Of a stretch of 64,000 nucleotides of DNA, positions 24,388 to 35,921 are shown piece after piece; position 1 is the stretch's first letter; every line of letters starts with the position of its first letter. The stretch comes from Copromyces sp. CBS 386.78 (lineage: Eukaryota > Ascomycota > Sordariomycetes > Sordariales > Sordariaceae). The notes under the pieces are model-generated. The model had not been told where the DNA came from and ran no database searches. It worked only from the letters and a program-made list of their open reading frames with translations. The translations under genes were made by a program, and so were the position numbers. The DNA lies in the NCBI GenBank assembly GCA_030685235.1, contig MU839104.1, positions 62,001 to 126,000 of the forward strand, in the 5' to 3' direction.

Positions 24388-26049
24388 GTTAGGGAAAGGT
24401 GCATGGTGCCACAGGCCAGAAGAGCATTGAGAAGCATGGGCGATTTGAGGGCTAGGTCGAGCATCATGTTGGTGAATTGCTTGTCTTTGTTGAGGATGTC
24501 CATCCAGGGGGCGACTTCGCTTATGAAGACCTGCATGAGATAGATTTCGGTATCTGTGCTGAGGTAGTCCCGCTCGACAGCCGGTTTCTTTGATGGGGTG
24601 GTCCTCGTTGTCGAGTTTATTGTCATGGTTTCGGACGCGTGCTGGGTTTGGCTGGCTTGAAACCCGTAGGTTGCCAAAGGGACGGTGTGCTGTTGTGTAG
24701 ACTGACTTCGATGGCCACGTTGAGGAGAAGAAGGGACCGTACTCGATACCTCGTCTCTCCTGTACCCATGGGCTTGCGATGCCCAGCCATCCTTTGCTGT
24801 GTATTGCTGTAAAGCTTCCGTCAGTACAAGTACACTCTGAGTGATGGTATCAAGAACAGACTATGCTTACGTGTGAGATCTTGACGCGCATTGTGAAGGG
24901 ATTGTCACTATCATTCCGCAAGTGCAGATCTTGAGGCTGGAATAACTGACTTCCATCATAAGTCTGCTGGTCAGGGGAGAGTTTTATGATCAAGCCAGCA
25001 GCAGCAGCAGCACCACTGCCATTGTCGACTCCAACTTCCTGCTGATGCTCACCGAGGCCCGGAGGAGGAGGAGCGACGTCGTTGTCCGTCGTCGAGAGGC
25101 GGTAGGTCTTGCCGGCACCGGCATCCTGTTTCTGGTGGGCTTGGACGACAACACGGAGCGCGGCATTCAGTTCTGTCTCATGAGGAGGCGGCGGCGGCGT
25201 GACGACGACGATTGTGTTCTGATCCAGCCGGGGATAGCGTCCCAATCCGCCTTGATACTCCGACGCAATCAGCCGCGACTCGTCTTGAAATTGTACTGTA
25301 GGCCAGTAACCCTTGTGTCAGCATCTTCCATGCAGTTATGCAGCCTTCCGGCTACCGACCGGCACCGGATGTTTGGAATCTGAACAGGAACGGAACGACG
25401 ACATACCTGACCACTCCAACGTGGGCGGCACAAATGGCGGACTTTTGACTCGGGTATCGATGAAGTTCAGGCGTAGACCCCGTTTGCATTCACGACAACT
25501 CTTTCGGCAGTTGTTGCATTCCGGGAAGGCTTCATCGCACTTGAGGTGGCGGCCACGGCAGGTTAGACACCCAGTGCGGACCCGGCGGGACTTGTTGTTG
25601 TTGTTGCTGCTGTTGTTAGCGTTGATATTGCTGCCGCTGCTGCTGCCGCCGCCGCCGCCGCCGCTTTGCGGTGTTGCGTTGAACTTCTTCTTCACCGTGA
25701 TATCGTCATTCCTCTTCTCACGGTAACTGGACTTGGGAGCTCCTGGGTCCGTTTCAGTAGATGGCCCTAGTTCTGCATCATGAGCTTGGCCATGCTGTTG
25801 ACCTGTGGCCCAGCCTGCAGCCGACGAAGATGCTAGGACGCCTGATATCCTTACCCGTTTCGCTGTTGGCGACACCTCGTAAGGGCTGCCGCTAGTCGGA
25901 TACGAGTCGGTGACGGCAGGATAGGACGGCTGTGAGTGATCTTCGAATGCAGCAAGGTGGGCTGATGATGGCGGCGGTAAGGCACGATGCCGTTGTTCAA
26001 CATTCCAGTGATTAGGGTGTATTTTTGGGTGTTGGACGCCTGGATTCAT
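22444..26049 (-). CDS. Zn2Cys6 transcription factor (Fungal_trans_2-like)
   Basis: Four minus-strand exons join in frame: 26049-25407, 25295-24871, 24806-23371 and 23275-22444, giving 1,111 residues. Introns are 111, 64 and 95 nt with GTATGT, GTAAGC and GTAAAC donors. The zinc cluster near residue 180 reads [20 protein letters not shown] then [10 protein letters not shown]. It is followed by the RLNFIDTR...PPTLEWS-VQFQDE stretch common in regulators of the Fungal_trans_2 class. The middle contains the regulatory domain ([36 protein letters not shown]), a 13-Gln tract and Asn/Gly-rich inserts. The C-terminal part continues with [20 protein letters not shown] and then low complexity. The ATG at 26049 is preferred over the upstream ATG at 26130, but either is possible. 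Targets are unknown. Confidence 0.85.
24345..24387. repeat. GTT/CAA trinucleotide microsatellite coding poly-Gln
   Basis: About a dozen GTT triplets on the plus strand encode the 13-Gln tract of the Zn2Cys6 factor on the minus strand. Such tracts vary in length between strains. Confidence 0.85.
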
Positions 26050-27403
26050 TTTCTTCTGAACCCAGACCCCGGTGGCCACTGACGTCCGCAAGGATGTTGA
26101 ACGCAGCAGGGGCCGCAAAGGCAACGCCACGAAGCGTGTCTCGGTGTCGAATGGAAAGGTGACGGGTCTGTTCTAGAAACACGGCAACCGTCATCAAGAA
26201 GAAACAGCTCAGAATTTGCCAAAAGTCGGGCCGCGGCGTATCCCGATCGAGATCCGTGGAAAGAGATAATAACAGGCAGGCAGCCGAACGGTCGCTAATA
26301 CATGTAATCTGGGGAGAAGGACCAGGTAAAGTAAAGTGGATGCCTCGGAAGTGATGCTGCGTTTTGGGTCGATACAGCAACTCCGGTCGAGGCGTTCGGA
26401 ATTCTCTCAGGGGAAGGCCCAGTAGAAGAGGTAAGAATTGTCGAGACACACAAGACAGACTACGCTCTGAAAGGACATGGATATGCCAATGTGAGCAAGG
26501 GCCTTGATGAAGGGCGCCTATGTGGGAAGCGGTGATGCTGGCTGGGGGCACAACTAGGTTGACTCTGTAACTCTTGTCGACTATCCAGATGGCACAAGGG
26601 GGAACCAAATGGCCCATTTGCTCCAATGCAAGCCAATGTGAGCGTATGCATGTCTTGGAAAGTGGTGTTATGTGTATGTGCTGGGCTGGTTACAGGCAGG
26701 AGTACAACAGGAGCCTTTGCAAGGATGGCTGGGGCGATAGAGGCTTCATGACTGCCCTGCTTGGACCAAAGGAACGCCATGACGAGAGCTAGTTGGCCAG
26801 CCAGATCTGTGGGATCGCGGTATGGCTTTTTTCTTCCGATTTCAGCTTGTCGTCGTCAAGATTCCGCATCGATAGAACGTGACTTGCCGACAGATGGCGT
26901 CGTAGGGGCCCGACGGAGTCCTGTCCGGCTGGCCTATCACCACTCTCCAATTGCACAACAGTTTCCTGTTTGGGGAGCCGGCCATGATTAGGGGGCAGAT
27001 CGGGATCTGGAACGCCAGCTACCCGGACCGGGCTGGGTAACCCTGTGTCAGAGAAGTGCATCGGCTTGAGTTGCCGAGCGTGAAATTGGGGATGACGCCA
27101 AGAGCATGATCTGCTGCAAAACCGCACCCCGTCACGGGCTCACTTGCCAAGCCTGAGGAATTCTGGAACCATATACGGAGCATGGCAGTGTTGTTGTCAA
27201 GTGAAACCTCCTCTCCCCTGACATCACGGATGCCCAACGTCTATTACACAGAGTAAAATGGGGTCATTTATGTTGAGGTCGATTGATGCTGCTTCCCGTC
27301 TTTGCTTTTGTCGACTGGGATGCCATGGGTGAAGCCGCAATCTTTTCTGTTCAAGCGCTCCCCAAGATACTTAATTCCACGTTGCCGCGGCCGCATCGAA
27401 CGT
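26050..27403. other. Intergenic region, promoter of the third Zn2Cys6 gene
   Basis: This holds the upstream region of the minus-strand regulator and the 3' end of ASA1. The long minus frame 26626-26012 runs past the regulator's start and lacks family resemblance, so it is left out. No RNA or repeat seen. Confidence 0.5.
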
Positions 27404-28925
27404 CTAGAAGACATCCCAGAGACTGACCTTTCCGTCCTTGCTTCCGGAAGCCAGCCAATGTGCCGTCTTTGCCTGTCTGAGACGCTTATCCCTGACTGTC
27501 AGTTCGACAAGCTTCGGTACGACGGTGAGGCTCTTGTCCACGTTTGATTTCTGGGTTCCATGACCCAGGGCATCGGACCCATTCGGTTCGGCCCCAGTGG
27601 TCGATTCGGTTGCTTTAGGATTTTGGTTGTTTATCGAAGGAGCACTAGCCTTTGGAGCAATATCGGCGAAAGCGACCGCGTAGCATCCAACTTGGTGCCA
27701 TTTCAGGACGGCAACCTCTTTGAGCGTCTTTGTGGAATAGACGCGGACCTTGCTATCCCAGCCAGCAGTGGCAAAGACCAAGCCATCAGAGCGGATTTCG
27801 ATGCTTTGCTGTCCTGCATGTTTCGTGTTGACAGTCTTCAGGGGCTGGGTTTGTGCTTCCTGGGGCTTGTGTGGTGGTTTCTGTTGCGATGAAGGATTCT
27901 GCTTCGCCTTGACCAAGGCCGCGCCAAGCAGAGACTTTCCCACGGCTTCGTCCCCTGCGTTGACAGGTCCGTTGCCATCTTCACTCTCAGACACTTGAAC
28001 GGCCTGAGTGGCTGTGACGTTTGTCCATGTTGTATCCTGTGAGACCACAGGAGGCAGGGGGTGCTTAGCGATGACCGCATCTGCGCTTGACGTGAGGAAG
28101 AAATCCCGGGCAGGAGAGATAGACAAGGACAGAATAGGTTGAGAATGACAGGTTGCTTGGTATAGGGGTATCCAGTCATTCTTGATGGGATCACGATGGG
28201 CCACAATGGCAAGGCCATTTTCATATCCAGCCACCAGGGTTAGAGAGTGTGCCTGGTTGAACAGTGCCACGGCCATGACCATGCCGTTTTTGTCTCCCAG
28301 CTTAACAGTATGGCGGCGCGTCTGGGAAGGGAGATGGAAAATGTCAATCTGCGGGAGTCAGTGAGTTTTCGGACCAGAGAAGGGGGTTTTCTTCATCGGA
28401 CGTAATTACCGCTTCGGACGCCAGCGTGTTGGGAACTGCGATGAGTAGCTCTGACGCGGACTTTGACTCTTCTGCTGCTGTGTCTTGACTTTGGCCTGCT
28501 TGCTGGCCTGGTAGCACAGGAACCGGAACAGGGCAATATGAGAAAGAGCAAAAGTTCATGGTGTTGACCTCCAGGAGATACAATATCCATGGCTTTGGTC
28601 GCGGCTCTGTACATGGGTCGAGTGGAAGCGTGGTGCTCATCCGGCTCTCATCATCGCCGGTGAGCTTCCAGACGATGAGCTTGTTGTCCCTACCATGTGT
28701 TATGATTCGGTCGTTACCCCATCCGGCAATTCCTAGGATAGCGTTCTCGTGAGCCTGCCATACCGCGCGAGGCCTCATGATGGTCAGGTCCCAGGCGATG
28801 ACGAATCCATCGGCATCACCAGTGACGAGACGCTCATTGTTGCGGATGAAGGTGGCGGCATGTACCTGCGCCTTGTGGCCCCGAAGGATTGACTTTGGTG
28901 TTGGAGGCCGGCCCTCGACCGCCAT
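27404..28925 (-). CDS. ASA1: ASTRA-associated protein 1, WD40 repeat protein
   Basis: Two exons (28925-28410 and 28348-27404) join across a 61-nt intron (GTAATT...CGCAG) to give 486 residues. The start [20 protein letters not shown] at 28925 has a good GAAATGG context. WD repeats are visible throughout: [61 protein letters not shown], and near the end [20 protein letters not shown] and [17 protein letters not shown]. The opening TPKSILRGH and closing GKVSLWDVF are characteristic of Asa1. In yeast, Asa1 is a component of ASTRA and works with the TEL2-TTI1-TTI2 complex in maturation of PIKK kinases. Disordered insertions ([20 protein letters not shown]) lie between blades. Confidence 0.9.
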
Positions 28926-29365
28926 TTCAACAAAGTGTCTGCAAAGGTCGTGATACTCTGATGCTGCAAGTTGGCGAGACGCCGGGGTTAAGAGGTTTGA
29001 TGCAAACGCGAAGATGCGACGACGGTCCAAAGTTCAGGTCCATTGGTGGACGGGCGTAGCAAATTGTTAAGGCCGCTAACAGATATCCTTCGATGCGCTG
29101 AAATTCTGTGCCAAGACCAGAGTCGCTGCCCTGGTGTCAATCAGCTAGTGCTTCCACTAACGAGATCATGCCGTATGGGAGCTTCATTACAGGGCCCTGA
29201 TGAAATTACTAACCGTAGGCCCAACCACAGAGTGAGGTGAACAGTCCAAAGGGACGACGCGCTGACGATGGAAAGAGAAGAATGACAAAACACAACCGGG
29301 ATGGCATCATCACATAGGTATTCTCTCGCTTATCTATGTTATGTATTACGCTTTCCAAACCCCTT
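28926..29365. other. Short intergenic region between two minus-strand genes
   Basis: This separates the ASA1 start from the 3' end of the acyltransferase. It probably contains the ASA1 promoter. No other feature seen. Confidence 0.6.
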
Positions 29366-32107
29366 TCACAAATGCGCCCGATTCTCCAATGTCCTCCTCC
29401 TCTTACTCTCCTTCAAATCCGCCGTCAGAATCTTTTCATCCTCCTTACTCAACCTCGCCGGCGCACCTCCTTTACCCTTCCCTTTACCCTTTCCTTTCCC
29501 TTTCTTGCTATCCGTCCCCGCAATCGCTGCCTCAAACAGCTTCTGGCCCAGATCGTCCGTCAACCCGACCACCCTGGTGCTCACCGTGGCACCATCACGT
29601 CTGTTCTTGCCCTCTCGCCTGCTTGACGCGATCTTCTCGGTGAAATCCCACAGACGGCCCGAAGCGATGAGGACGCCCGAGATGTTGTCTCTGGCGGGCC
29701 GCCATTCGGGCGCAAGGCGCATCCGTGGAGGCACCTTAGGGTCCTTGGACTTGACGACTTGGATGATGCCCTCTTCTTCGAAGCGCTGGTACGAGTTCTT
29801 GAGCGTTTCCTTGTTGACAGCTTCGAAGTAGGAGAGGTCACCTTGGTGGTAGAGGGTTTTGCCGAGCTGAAGGAAATATTGTTAGTCGTTGTTGCAACAC
29901 ATGATGCAGGACTGGGTAAGTTGGGGGGTTGGCAGTAACTCACAAGTTGGGCACTCTCCTGTGCCTTGGAAACCTGAATCCAGATATCATCCTTCTGCCC
30001 CAGCGGAGGCGTCAACCCCATGATCGACACTGAAGCAAGCCAGCTTGCCTCGATGAAGGGCCAGATAAGGAAGCAGTAAAAATCGTAGTTCTCTCTGCCC
30101 GCGGCGCGCTCCGCATCCGACAATCCGACCTTGGTGATCGCACCTGTGAGCTCATCCCTCTCTAGGAACACGACATTGTCCGCCTCCAGTCCCATGAGCG
30201 TCTTCTCCAAGTTGACCGCCAGACCCTCTCCAGAGTAAATGAACTCGCCGCGGAACAGCGACGACAGGAAAAGTACTTGGTCGTGTAGGTCCTGGTACGA
30301 GATATCTTGGATCGCCGGTCCGCCACCACGCTTGACGCGCGTATACAGAGCCGCTGCGACAAGCGCTTCCGAGATAAAGAGGTGGATGGTCATGTTGCGG
30401 TAGAAAGACAGCTGGAACCGGTCAACGGCATAGTAGGTGGGCTCCGCCAGGCCTTCGACAACACCAATCAGGTCTTTTCCAAGGACCTCCAGACCACGCT
30501 CAATCACGTCCGGGACTGGCGTGTTACCGAAATGGGCGACACGCCCTCCCTTGGCTCGGACACGTGCCGTCAACCACTCGACACGGCGAATCAGTTCAGC
30601 ACGGCCAACACCCCGGCCGCGGAGGGTCAGTAGGACGGTACCGATCAAAGCAGTTGGCATCACCACCGAAACGTCATTGATGTCCGCCAAGACCTTGTAC
30701 CCGAGAGTCCGGAGAAGCTTCTGACGTACAACGGAGTTCTTCATATCCTTCCAGTTGATGCTAGACGGTACCTTGGACAGCCTGGCAACCTGTTCGTCAA
30801 CGAAACCCTTTAGGCTCCACGGTTCATGGAAGCGGACGTCGACCCTACCCAGGCGGAGTGACAGCACGCTTGATCCGCCACTAAGGAAGTCTGCCAGGTT
30901 CTCCTTCTTCTTGGGTACGCCCAGCAGTTCTGTCACGTAGCCCTCTGTTTCCACCACCTTGTCGTATTGGTATGATACCGGGCAGATAACGGCGTCTTGA
31001 ACACGGCCGGAAAGGATACTGTCGAGGATAAAGCTGAGAATGCCAAACTTGGGCGGTAGCAGCTTCCCCGTACGTGAGCGGCCGCCTTCGATGAAGCATT
31101 CGAAGTTGTAGCCGCCCTGGAGGAGGACGTCGATGTAGGCTTGCACTAGAGTGCTGTATAGTTGGTCATCGCCAAAGGAACGGCGGATAAACATGGCACC
31201 TGTCGAGCAGTTAGGGTGGATGGGAGAAAGAGAGTACTTGGAAGACCAGTGACTTACCGGCATGCTGTAAGAAGTTTCCTACCAGCGGAAAGTTCAAGTT
31301 ATCACCAGCGACAATGACTGGCATAGTCAAGCCCAGTCTATAGCAAAGCAACTGGGACGCAACGTAGTCGACATGGGACCGATGGCACGGCAAGAAGATG
31401 ATGCTCTGTCCTTTCTTCTCCGCTTCCCGGGCCACATTCCGCAACCTCAGCACCTCCTCACTCGAGACGTGAATGCCTTGGTGGTAGGCCCTCAACAGCA
31501 GCTGGGTGACCATGTAGTAAGCACCCCTGATGAAGGTCTTGCTCTCCATCTTGCACACCATGTTGTCCGTAAGCTGTTCGGCGACCTCTTGGAGACTATG
31601 GACGAGTACGGAGCGGCGCTGGTTGCGCTTGGTCTCGAAGTTCCTGTCGTTCTTGTTGAGCAGCCCCTGCTTCTCCTCGACTGACAGACGCATTTCGGCC
31701 AGTTGTGCGATTTTGGTCTGCAATAGCGTGGCCGACATGACTTGCGACTTGATGTGCTCGGTATAGCCTGGGTAGAAGACGGGTTGGCCGATGATATCGT
31801 CGTAGGCGCGCCAGCCTGTGCCGGAGACGTAGAGGGAGACTTCGCGGAGGAATCTGGACGGCTGTTTAGTAGGTTGTTCCAGTGAATCAACTTGTCATTA
31901 ATGTTGAACATACTGTAGCGGCTCCGAGCGAAAGCGCGCCATGTTCTTCATCAGAGCCTCCTCCTTCTCATCACCTACGGCACCCTTGGCGGGCGCCACA
32001 AAACCGCTGGGCTGGAGAGTGATGCGGTCACCTAGAATGCGCAGATCGGGCGCCGAGTCCTCGACTTGCGCCGGCTTGTTGTCGCGTCCATCTTGTTCGT
32101 CGGCCAT
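29366..32107 (-). CDS. Glycerol-3-phosphate / DHAP O-acyltransferase (PlsB/GNPAT type)
   Basis: Four exons (32107-31914, 31853-31258, 31199-29944, 29866-29366) join in frame to give 848 residues; introns are 58-77 nt. All four PlsB-type acyltransferase blocks are present: I, PCHRSHVDY (H222-X4-D227); II, GAMFIRRSFGDD (formed across intron 2); III, FIEGGRSRTGKLLPPKFG (about 299-316); IV, VICPVSYQYDKV. The enzyme adds an acyl chain to sn-1 of glycerol-3-phosphate or DHAP, the first step of glycerolipid (or ether-lipid) synthesis. Length and blocks fit the GNPAT/PlsB branch rather than the yeast Gat1/2 type. The tail has a Lys-Gly repeat (KKGKGKGKGKGKGG) and ends in AHL, which fits a loose peroxisomal PTS1 consensus. 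No obvious transmembrane segment is seen. Confidence 0.9.
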
Positions 32108-32915
32108 TGTGGTCTCTTTATTAACTGCTCTCGGGTACTCTGGTTGTTTCTCGTGTAGCTTTGAGTCCCAGTCGTCTCTCCAGTTGGGCTTGTCTGGTCC
32201 AAGATCCCAATGGTATTCCTCCCACCAACCTGACCAGTTCTGTGTTCCTGTCGTGCGTGTTTGGCCGCGTGTGGTGAGGTGAGGCGTACGTCTCGATGCA
32301 AGTAGTTGTCGTCGGCAGGACTCGGGAGGTACGACTTGGAGACGGGATGGAAGAGATGAAGTGGTGTAGACTCCTAGTGGGCACTGCAATAACTGGCATT
32401 GACTTCATCCAGCAATGATCCAGGGTATCAGTGTTGTTGGAACATGGAAAAGAGTCTTCAACTTGCCACTGCAACCGTCATCACAACCAGAAGGAAAGAA
32501 GAGTCAAGCGAGAAATGATTTCCTCGGTTCATGCATCCAGACCCAAGCACCAAGACCATGTCAATGAAGGAACGGTAACATCGGGAATGCCAAAGTGCCA
32601 TCCAATTGTTAGAGCGCCCACTGTAATCTTGCCTGCCGCCACTGGAAAGCGTCACCAGCAGGGATCACAGAGCCGTTAAGGTGCCCTGGGGTAACAGCGG
32701 GGTAACACGAGCCGACAGGGAAAGGTGCAGTGGTTCCAATTTCTTGAAGCTTTTTATCTTGGCGCCTTCTTCTTTCCTTATCAATTCTCGAACCTGTCCA
32801 TCGCAATTGGGAGCTTGCCTTCACATCACCATCTTTTCACCTTTGCGACAACCGATACCATACCTCGATATCGATCCCAAACCCAAGACCACGCAACCGG
32901 AGGAACACCCTCGCA

Positions 32916-32948
<33 letters not shown>
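32108..32948. other. Divergent promoter region of the acyltransferase and POP4 genes
   Basis: Both start codons face away from this 840-bp region. Overlapping short frames on both strands look spurious. It ends in a CA microsatellite next to the POP4 start. Confidence 0.6.
32917..32946. repeat. (CA)15 microsatellite in the POP4 leader
   Basis: Fifteen CA units end two bases before the ATG at 32949. They are expected to be transcribed as part of the 5' leader. Confidence 0.9.
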
Positions 32949-32951
<3 letters not shown>

Positions 32952-33710
32952 GACTCAACATCCCAGACCTCCTCCAAATCCCAACCCATCGCCGCCGTCC
33001 TCCTCTCGCGCGCCTTCGACCCCGAAGAATCCAAACGCATCCTCGCCGAAAAAATCCAACAACGCCCTCTCTTCCTTTGCCCATCCTCCCCTCCTCCCTC
33101 CGACGCCCGCGCCGCCCGCCGCCGCGAACGCGAAAAGAAGCGCCTCTCCCGCAAAAAGGCGCTAAAACCGAAGCCTCTCTCCGCCAACGAGCGCCGCAAG
33201 CTGAGGCTCTACGAGGTCCCCGGCTCGGGCCAGAAATACGCCCTGTTCGAGCCGCTGCACCAGCTCTGGCTGGGATACATCCGTGAGATTCTGGGCAACG
33301 AGATACACACCGGTGGCGAGGGGGCGGCGTCGAAGCTGACGAGCGCGGATTTTCATGGGGCGGAGGTGGAGGTTGTCAGGAGTGGGTGTGTCAGTCGGGT
33401 CGGAATCAGGGGGATTGTGATTAAGGATTCGAGGTTTACGTTTGAGGTGGTAACCAAGAAAAATCAGAGGAAGGTGGTGCCGAAGGAGGGGACGGTTTTT
33501 AGGATTGAGGTGCCGCTGGCGACGGCGACGGTCACGACGACGACAGAGGAAGGACAAGGCGACGATAAACCACTACAACAGCAACAACAACAACAAACGG
33601 AGGCCGAACAACCGAAAATGATCTTCGAGGTACACGGCGAGCAGTTCCAGTTTCGGTCGGCAGATCGCGCGAACAAGAAGTTCAGGTCGCACTTCTCCAA
33701 GATTCTGTGA
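32949..33710 (+). CDS. POP4: Ribonuclease P/MRP protein subunit POP4 (Rpp29)
   Basis: A single exon encodes 253 residues. The N-terminal third is basic and disordered (RAARRREREKKRLSRKKALK, likely nuclear/nucleolar). From about residue 85 comes the Rpp29/UPF0086 beta-barrel: LYEVPGSGQKYALFEPLHQL, WLGYIREILG, LTSADFHGAEVEVVRSGC, VGIRGIVIKDSRFTFEVVTK, KVVPKEGTVFRIEVP. These match the family's order, including the GI.G.V..D....F..V core. A Gln-rich insert (QQQQQQQQ, after DDKPL) is followed by the final strand and MIFEVHGEQFQFRSADRANKKF, the usual family C-terminus. The product binds RNase P and MRP RNA and works in tRNA 5' and pre-rRNA processing. It shares a divergent promoter with the acyltransferase. 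Confidence 0.95.
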
Positions 33711-34592
33711 GGTGGAGAGGGTGATAAAGATACGACACACACCACGATACGATACAATACTACAACGCAAAATTCTCAACGTCTTCGGCTCGCCTCAAAT
33801 GGATTTTGGGAAATGCCAAGGAACAGGGGCGAGTACGATGCTCAGCATGGTCCGATAAAAAGCCATTGAGCGTCAGTGTTGACGCCGACACGAGCTGTCA
33901 CGGACACGATTGTTGGTACAGGAGCCGAGAAACCTTTGGTAGGAGCTATGCTTTGCTACGGACATAGGCTCGTCTCTTCATAACATAGCCGGCTCGGCAG
34001 GCTGTTCTAGGATACAAGAGCCCGTTCGAGACGCGCAGAATATGCGAACAGAGAACCTCTGGTCTGGGTTGTGAAGAGCCGGGACCACTGTGGCTTGGAG
34101 TCGCGTCACGGACTCTTGAAAATCAAGTCAAGACGACGATGAGACGGGTGAATAGAACTCAAACCACGGTGCCGAGTTCCAGTGGCTCTTTGTGCCCATT
34201 GATGTTTGGAGGATCGGCTGGAGGGGATAAGAGGCAGCTATCCTTGGAGCCGGCGGTTCTGCTTTAAACGAAGGATACTAGGAGGTGGTAACATCGAAGG
34301 TCTGATAACGGGATGTTGTCATTCTTCAACATGAGTAGTCAGAGCGAGAAGGGAGGCCATCACGGATGAGCAACTGAGAGCTTGATAGCTTTATTAAGGG
34401 CATAGAAGATTAAGAAGCAGTATCCAACTCAAACGTAGATACAGGCAAATACAACTCTTGGAAAATGCCAATCGCAAGTGACTTCTAATGCGCTCCAACG
34501 GAAACTCTATCACCTACGCCAAATCCATGCAAAATGCCGTCTAACGACAACAGCTCTATACCTCTAACATCCACCTCATCCCCTTTCCACAC
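33711..34592. other. Convergent intergenic region, no gene seen
   Basis: 3' ends of POP4 (plus) and pantothenate synthetase (minus) face each other here. No gene, RNA or repeat recognised. Confidence 0.65.
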
Positions 34593-35921
34593 TCACTTAC
34601 CCGGCAAAATAATATTATCAATCAACCTCACCAACGGCCCCCCACTATGTCCCAAGTCCTCTCCCTCCCTCGGCTCCTCCACCGGCAAGAACCTCACCGC
34701 ACCGCTCAAGATCCCTCCCTTGCTGGTATCAACGACATCCAACTCCATCATCGTCTGCGGGTCCGCCAAGCTCAAATAATCCACTTCGAACCTGACCCTT
34801 CTGCTGGGCTCCAATGCCATCTGTTCTTTCAGTGTCTCCTCCGCCACTTTTTGCGCGGCACCCAAAATCCCCTCCCTCTCTTTTACGCCCTCTCCAGCAG
34901 CATAAGCCCCCTCCGCCGCCTTAAGCGCCCTGTATAGCACATTCGCCACAGCTCGCCTCCTCTCCCCCAAATAAACATTCCTCGAACTCAACGCCAACCC
35001 ATCCCCCTTGGCGTCTCTCTCCGTCGGCACCACAACAACCTCGTCAATCGGCATCAAGAAATCCTCCACCAGCCTCTTGATAACCACAGTCTGCTGCACA
35101 TCCTTCTGCCCGAAATACACCCTCGTCGGCTGCACGACATTAAAAAGCTTCATGCAAACCGTCGCCACGCCCCTGAAAAACGTCGGCCGGCTACTACCCT
35201 CCAGGACTTCCCCCACGGGCGTGATGGTAACAAACGACCCCTTTGAGTCCACCTCCTGCCCGGGAAACCCACCGGGGTACATCTCCCCCGTCGTGGGCGC
35301 AAACACCGCTGAGATCCGGCCCAGATTCTCCCCATCATCAGCCAGTTCCCGGTCAAGCTTGGCCAAAGCAGCGCAATCGGCTTCCCAGGTTACTGGGTAA
35401 CTCGACAGATCTTCGCGAACGCCGAATTGTGCGGGGTTGACGTAGATCGAAACAATAACGTGGTGGTTGTCGCGGGCGGCGGCGCGGATGAGACGTAAGT
35501 GCCCCGCGTGAAGGGCGCCCATGGTCGGGACCAGGGCGACGGAGCGGGAGTCTAGGGTTAAGGGCTTGCGGAAGCGGCGGACGGAGGAGACGGTGCGGAG
35601 GATGCGGATGGAGGTGTTTGGGATTTTCTCCAAGTGGCTCCCCGAGGGGGAGGAGGTGCCGCAGGCGGAGGCCATGGTGCGGGTTGTTGAGGGGTTGGTG
35701 GCGGGGAGTTGTTGGATAGGATGGGATTGGGTCCTTGTGGGGGTTTGTAGGAGAGCGGAAGAGTTCGGGTTCGTGGTTGTGCTGGTTTGGGTTGTCGAGG
35801 TTGAAGTTGCGAGGCCGCGTGCGCCGGTCGTCAAGGTGGATCGTCGGACGATGGAGAGTGTGGAGGAAGAGGAGGACAAAGTTGCGCGCCGAAACAGGGC
35901 GTTGGTGGATTGCATGCGCAT
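34593..35921 (-). CDS. PAN6: Pantothenate synthetase (pantoate--beta-alanine ligase)
   Basis: A single exon encodes 442 residues. The enzyme joins pantoate and beta-alanine using ATP, the last step of pantothenate (vitamin B5) synthesis. Diagnostic motifs appear in order: ALVPTMGALHAGHLRLIRAA (nucleotide-binding HxGH signature), SIYVNPAQFGVREDLSSYP, FFRGVATVCMKLFNVVQPTR, VYFGQKDVQQTVVIKRLVED, and the KMSKS-like GLALSSRNVYL. About 110 residues precede the core. They are rich in Arg/Ser/Thr with almost no acidic residues (MRMQSTNALFRRATLSSSSS), like a mitochondrial presequence. A second in-frame ATG at 35675 (MASACGTSS, context ACCATGGCC) could start a form without it. The family name in yeast is PAN6; E. 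coli PanC is the bacterial counterpart. Confidence 0.95.
   Translation of the reverse strand: MRMQSTNALFRRATLSSSSSTLSIVRRSTLTTGARGLATSTSTTQTSTTTNPNSSALLQTPTRTQSHPIQQLPATNPSTTRTMASACGTSSPSGSHLEKIPNTSIRILRTVSSVRRFRKPLTLDSRSVALVPTMGALHAGHLRLIRAAARDNHHVIVSIYVNPAQFGVREDLSSYPVTWEADCAALAKLDRELADDGENLGRISAVFAPTTGEMYPGGFPGQEVDSKGSFVTITPVGEVLEGSSRPTFFRGVATVCMKLFNVVQPTRVYFGQKDVQQTVVIKRLVEDFLMPIDEVVVVPTERDAKGDGLALSSRNVYLGERRRAVANVLYRALKAAEGAYAAGEGVKEREGILGAAQKVAEETLKEQMALEPSRRVRFEVDYLSLADPQTMMELDVVDTSKGGILSGAVRFLPVEEPREGEDLGHSGGPLVRLIDNIILPGK

Noticed and set aside
26012..26626. 204-codon minus-strand frame
   Set aside because: It overlaps the start of the third Zn2Cys6 gene in another frame and has no recognisable domain; treated as leader/promoter.
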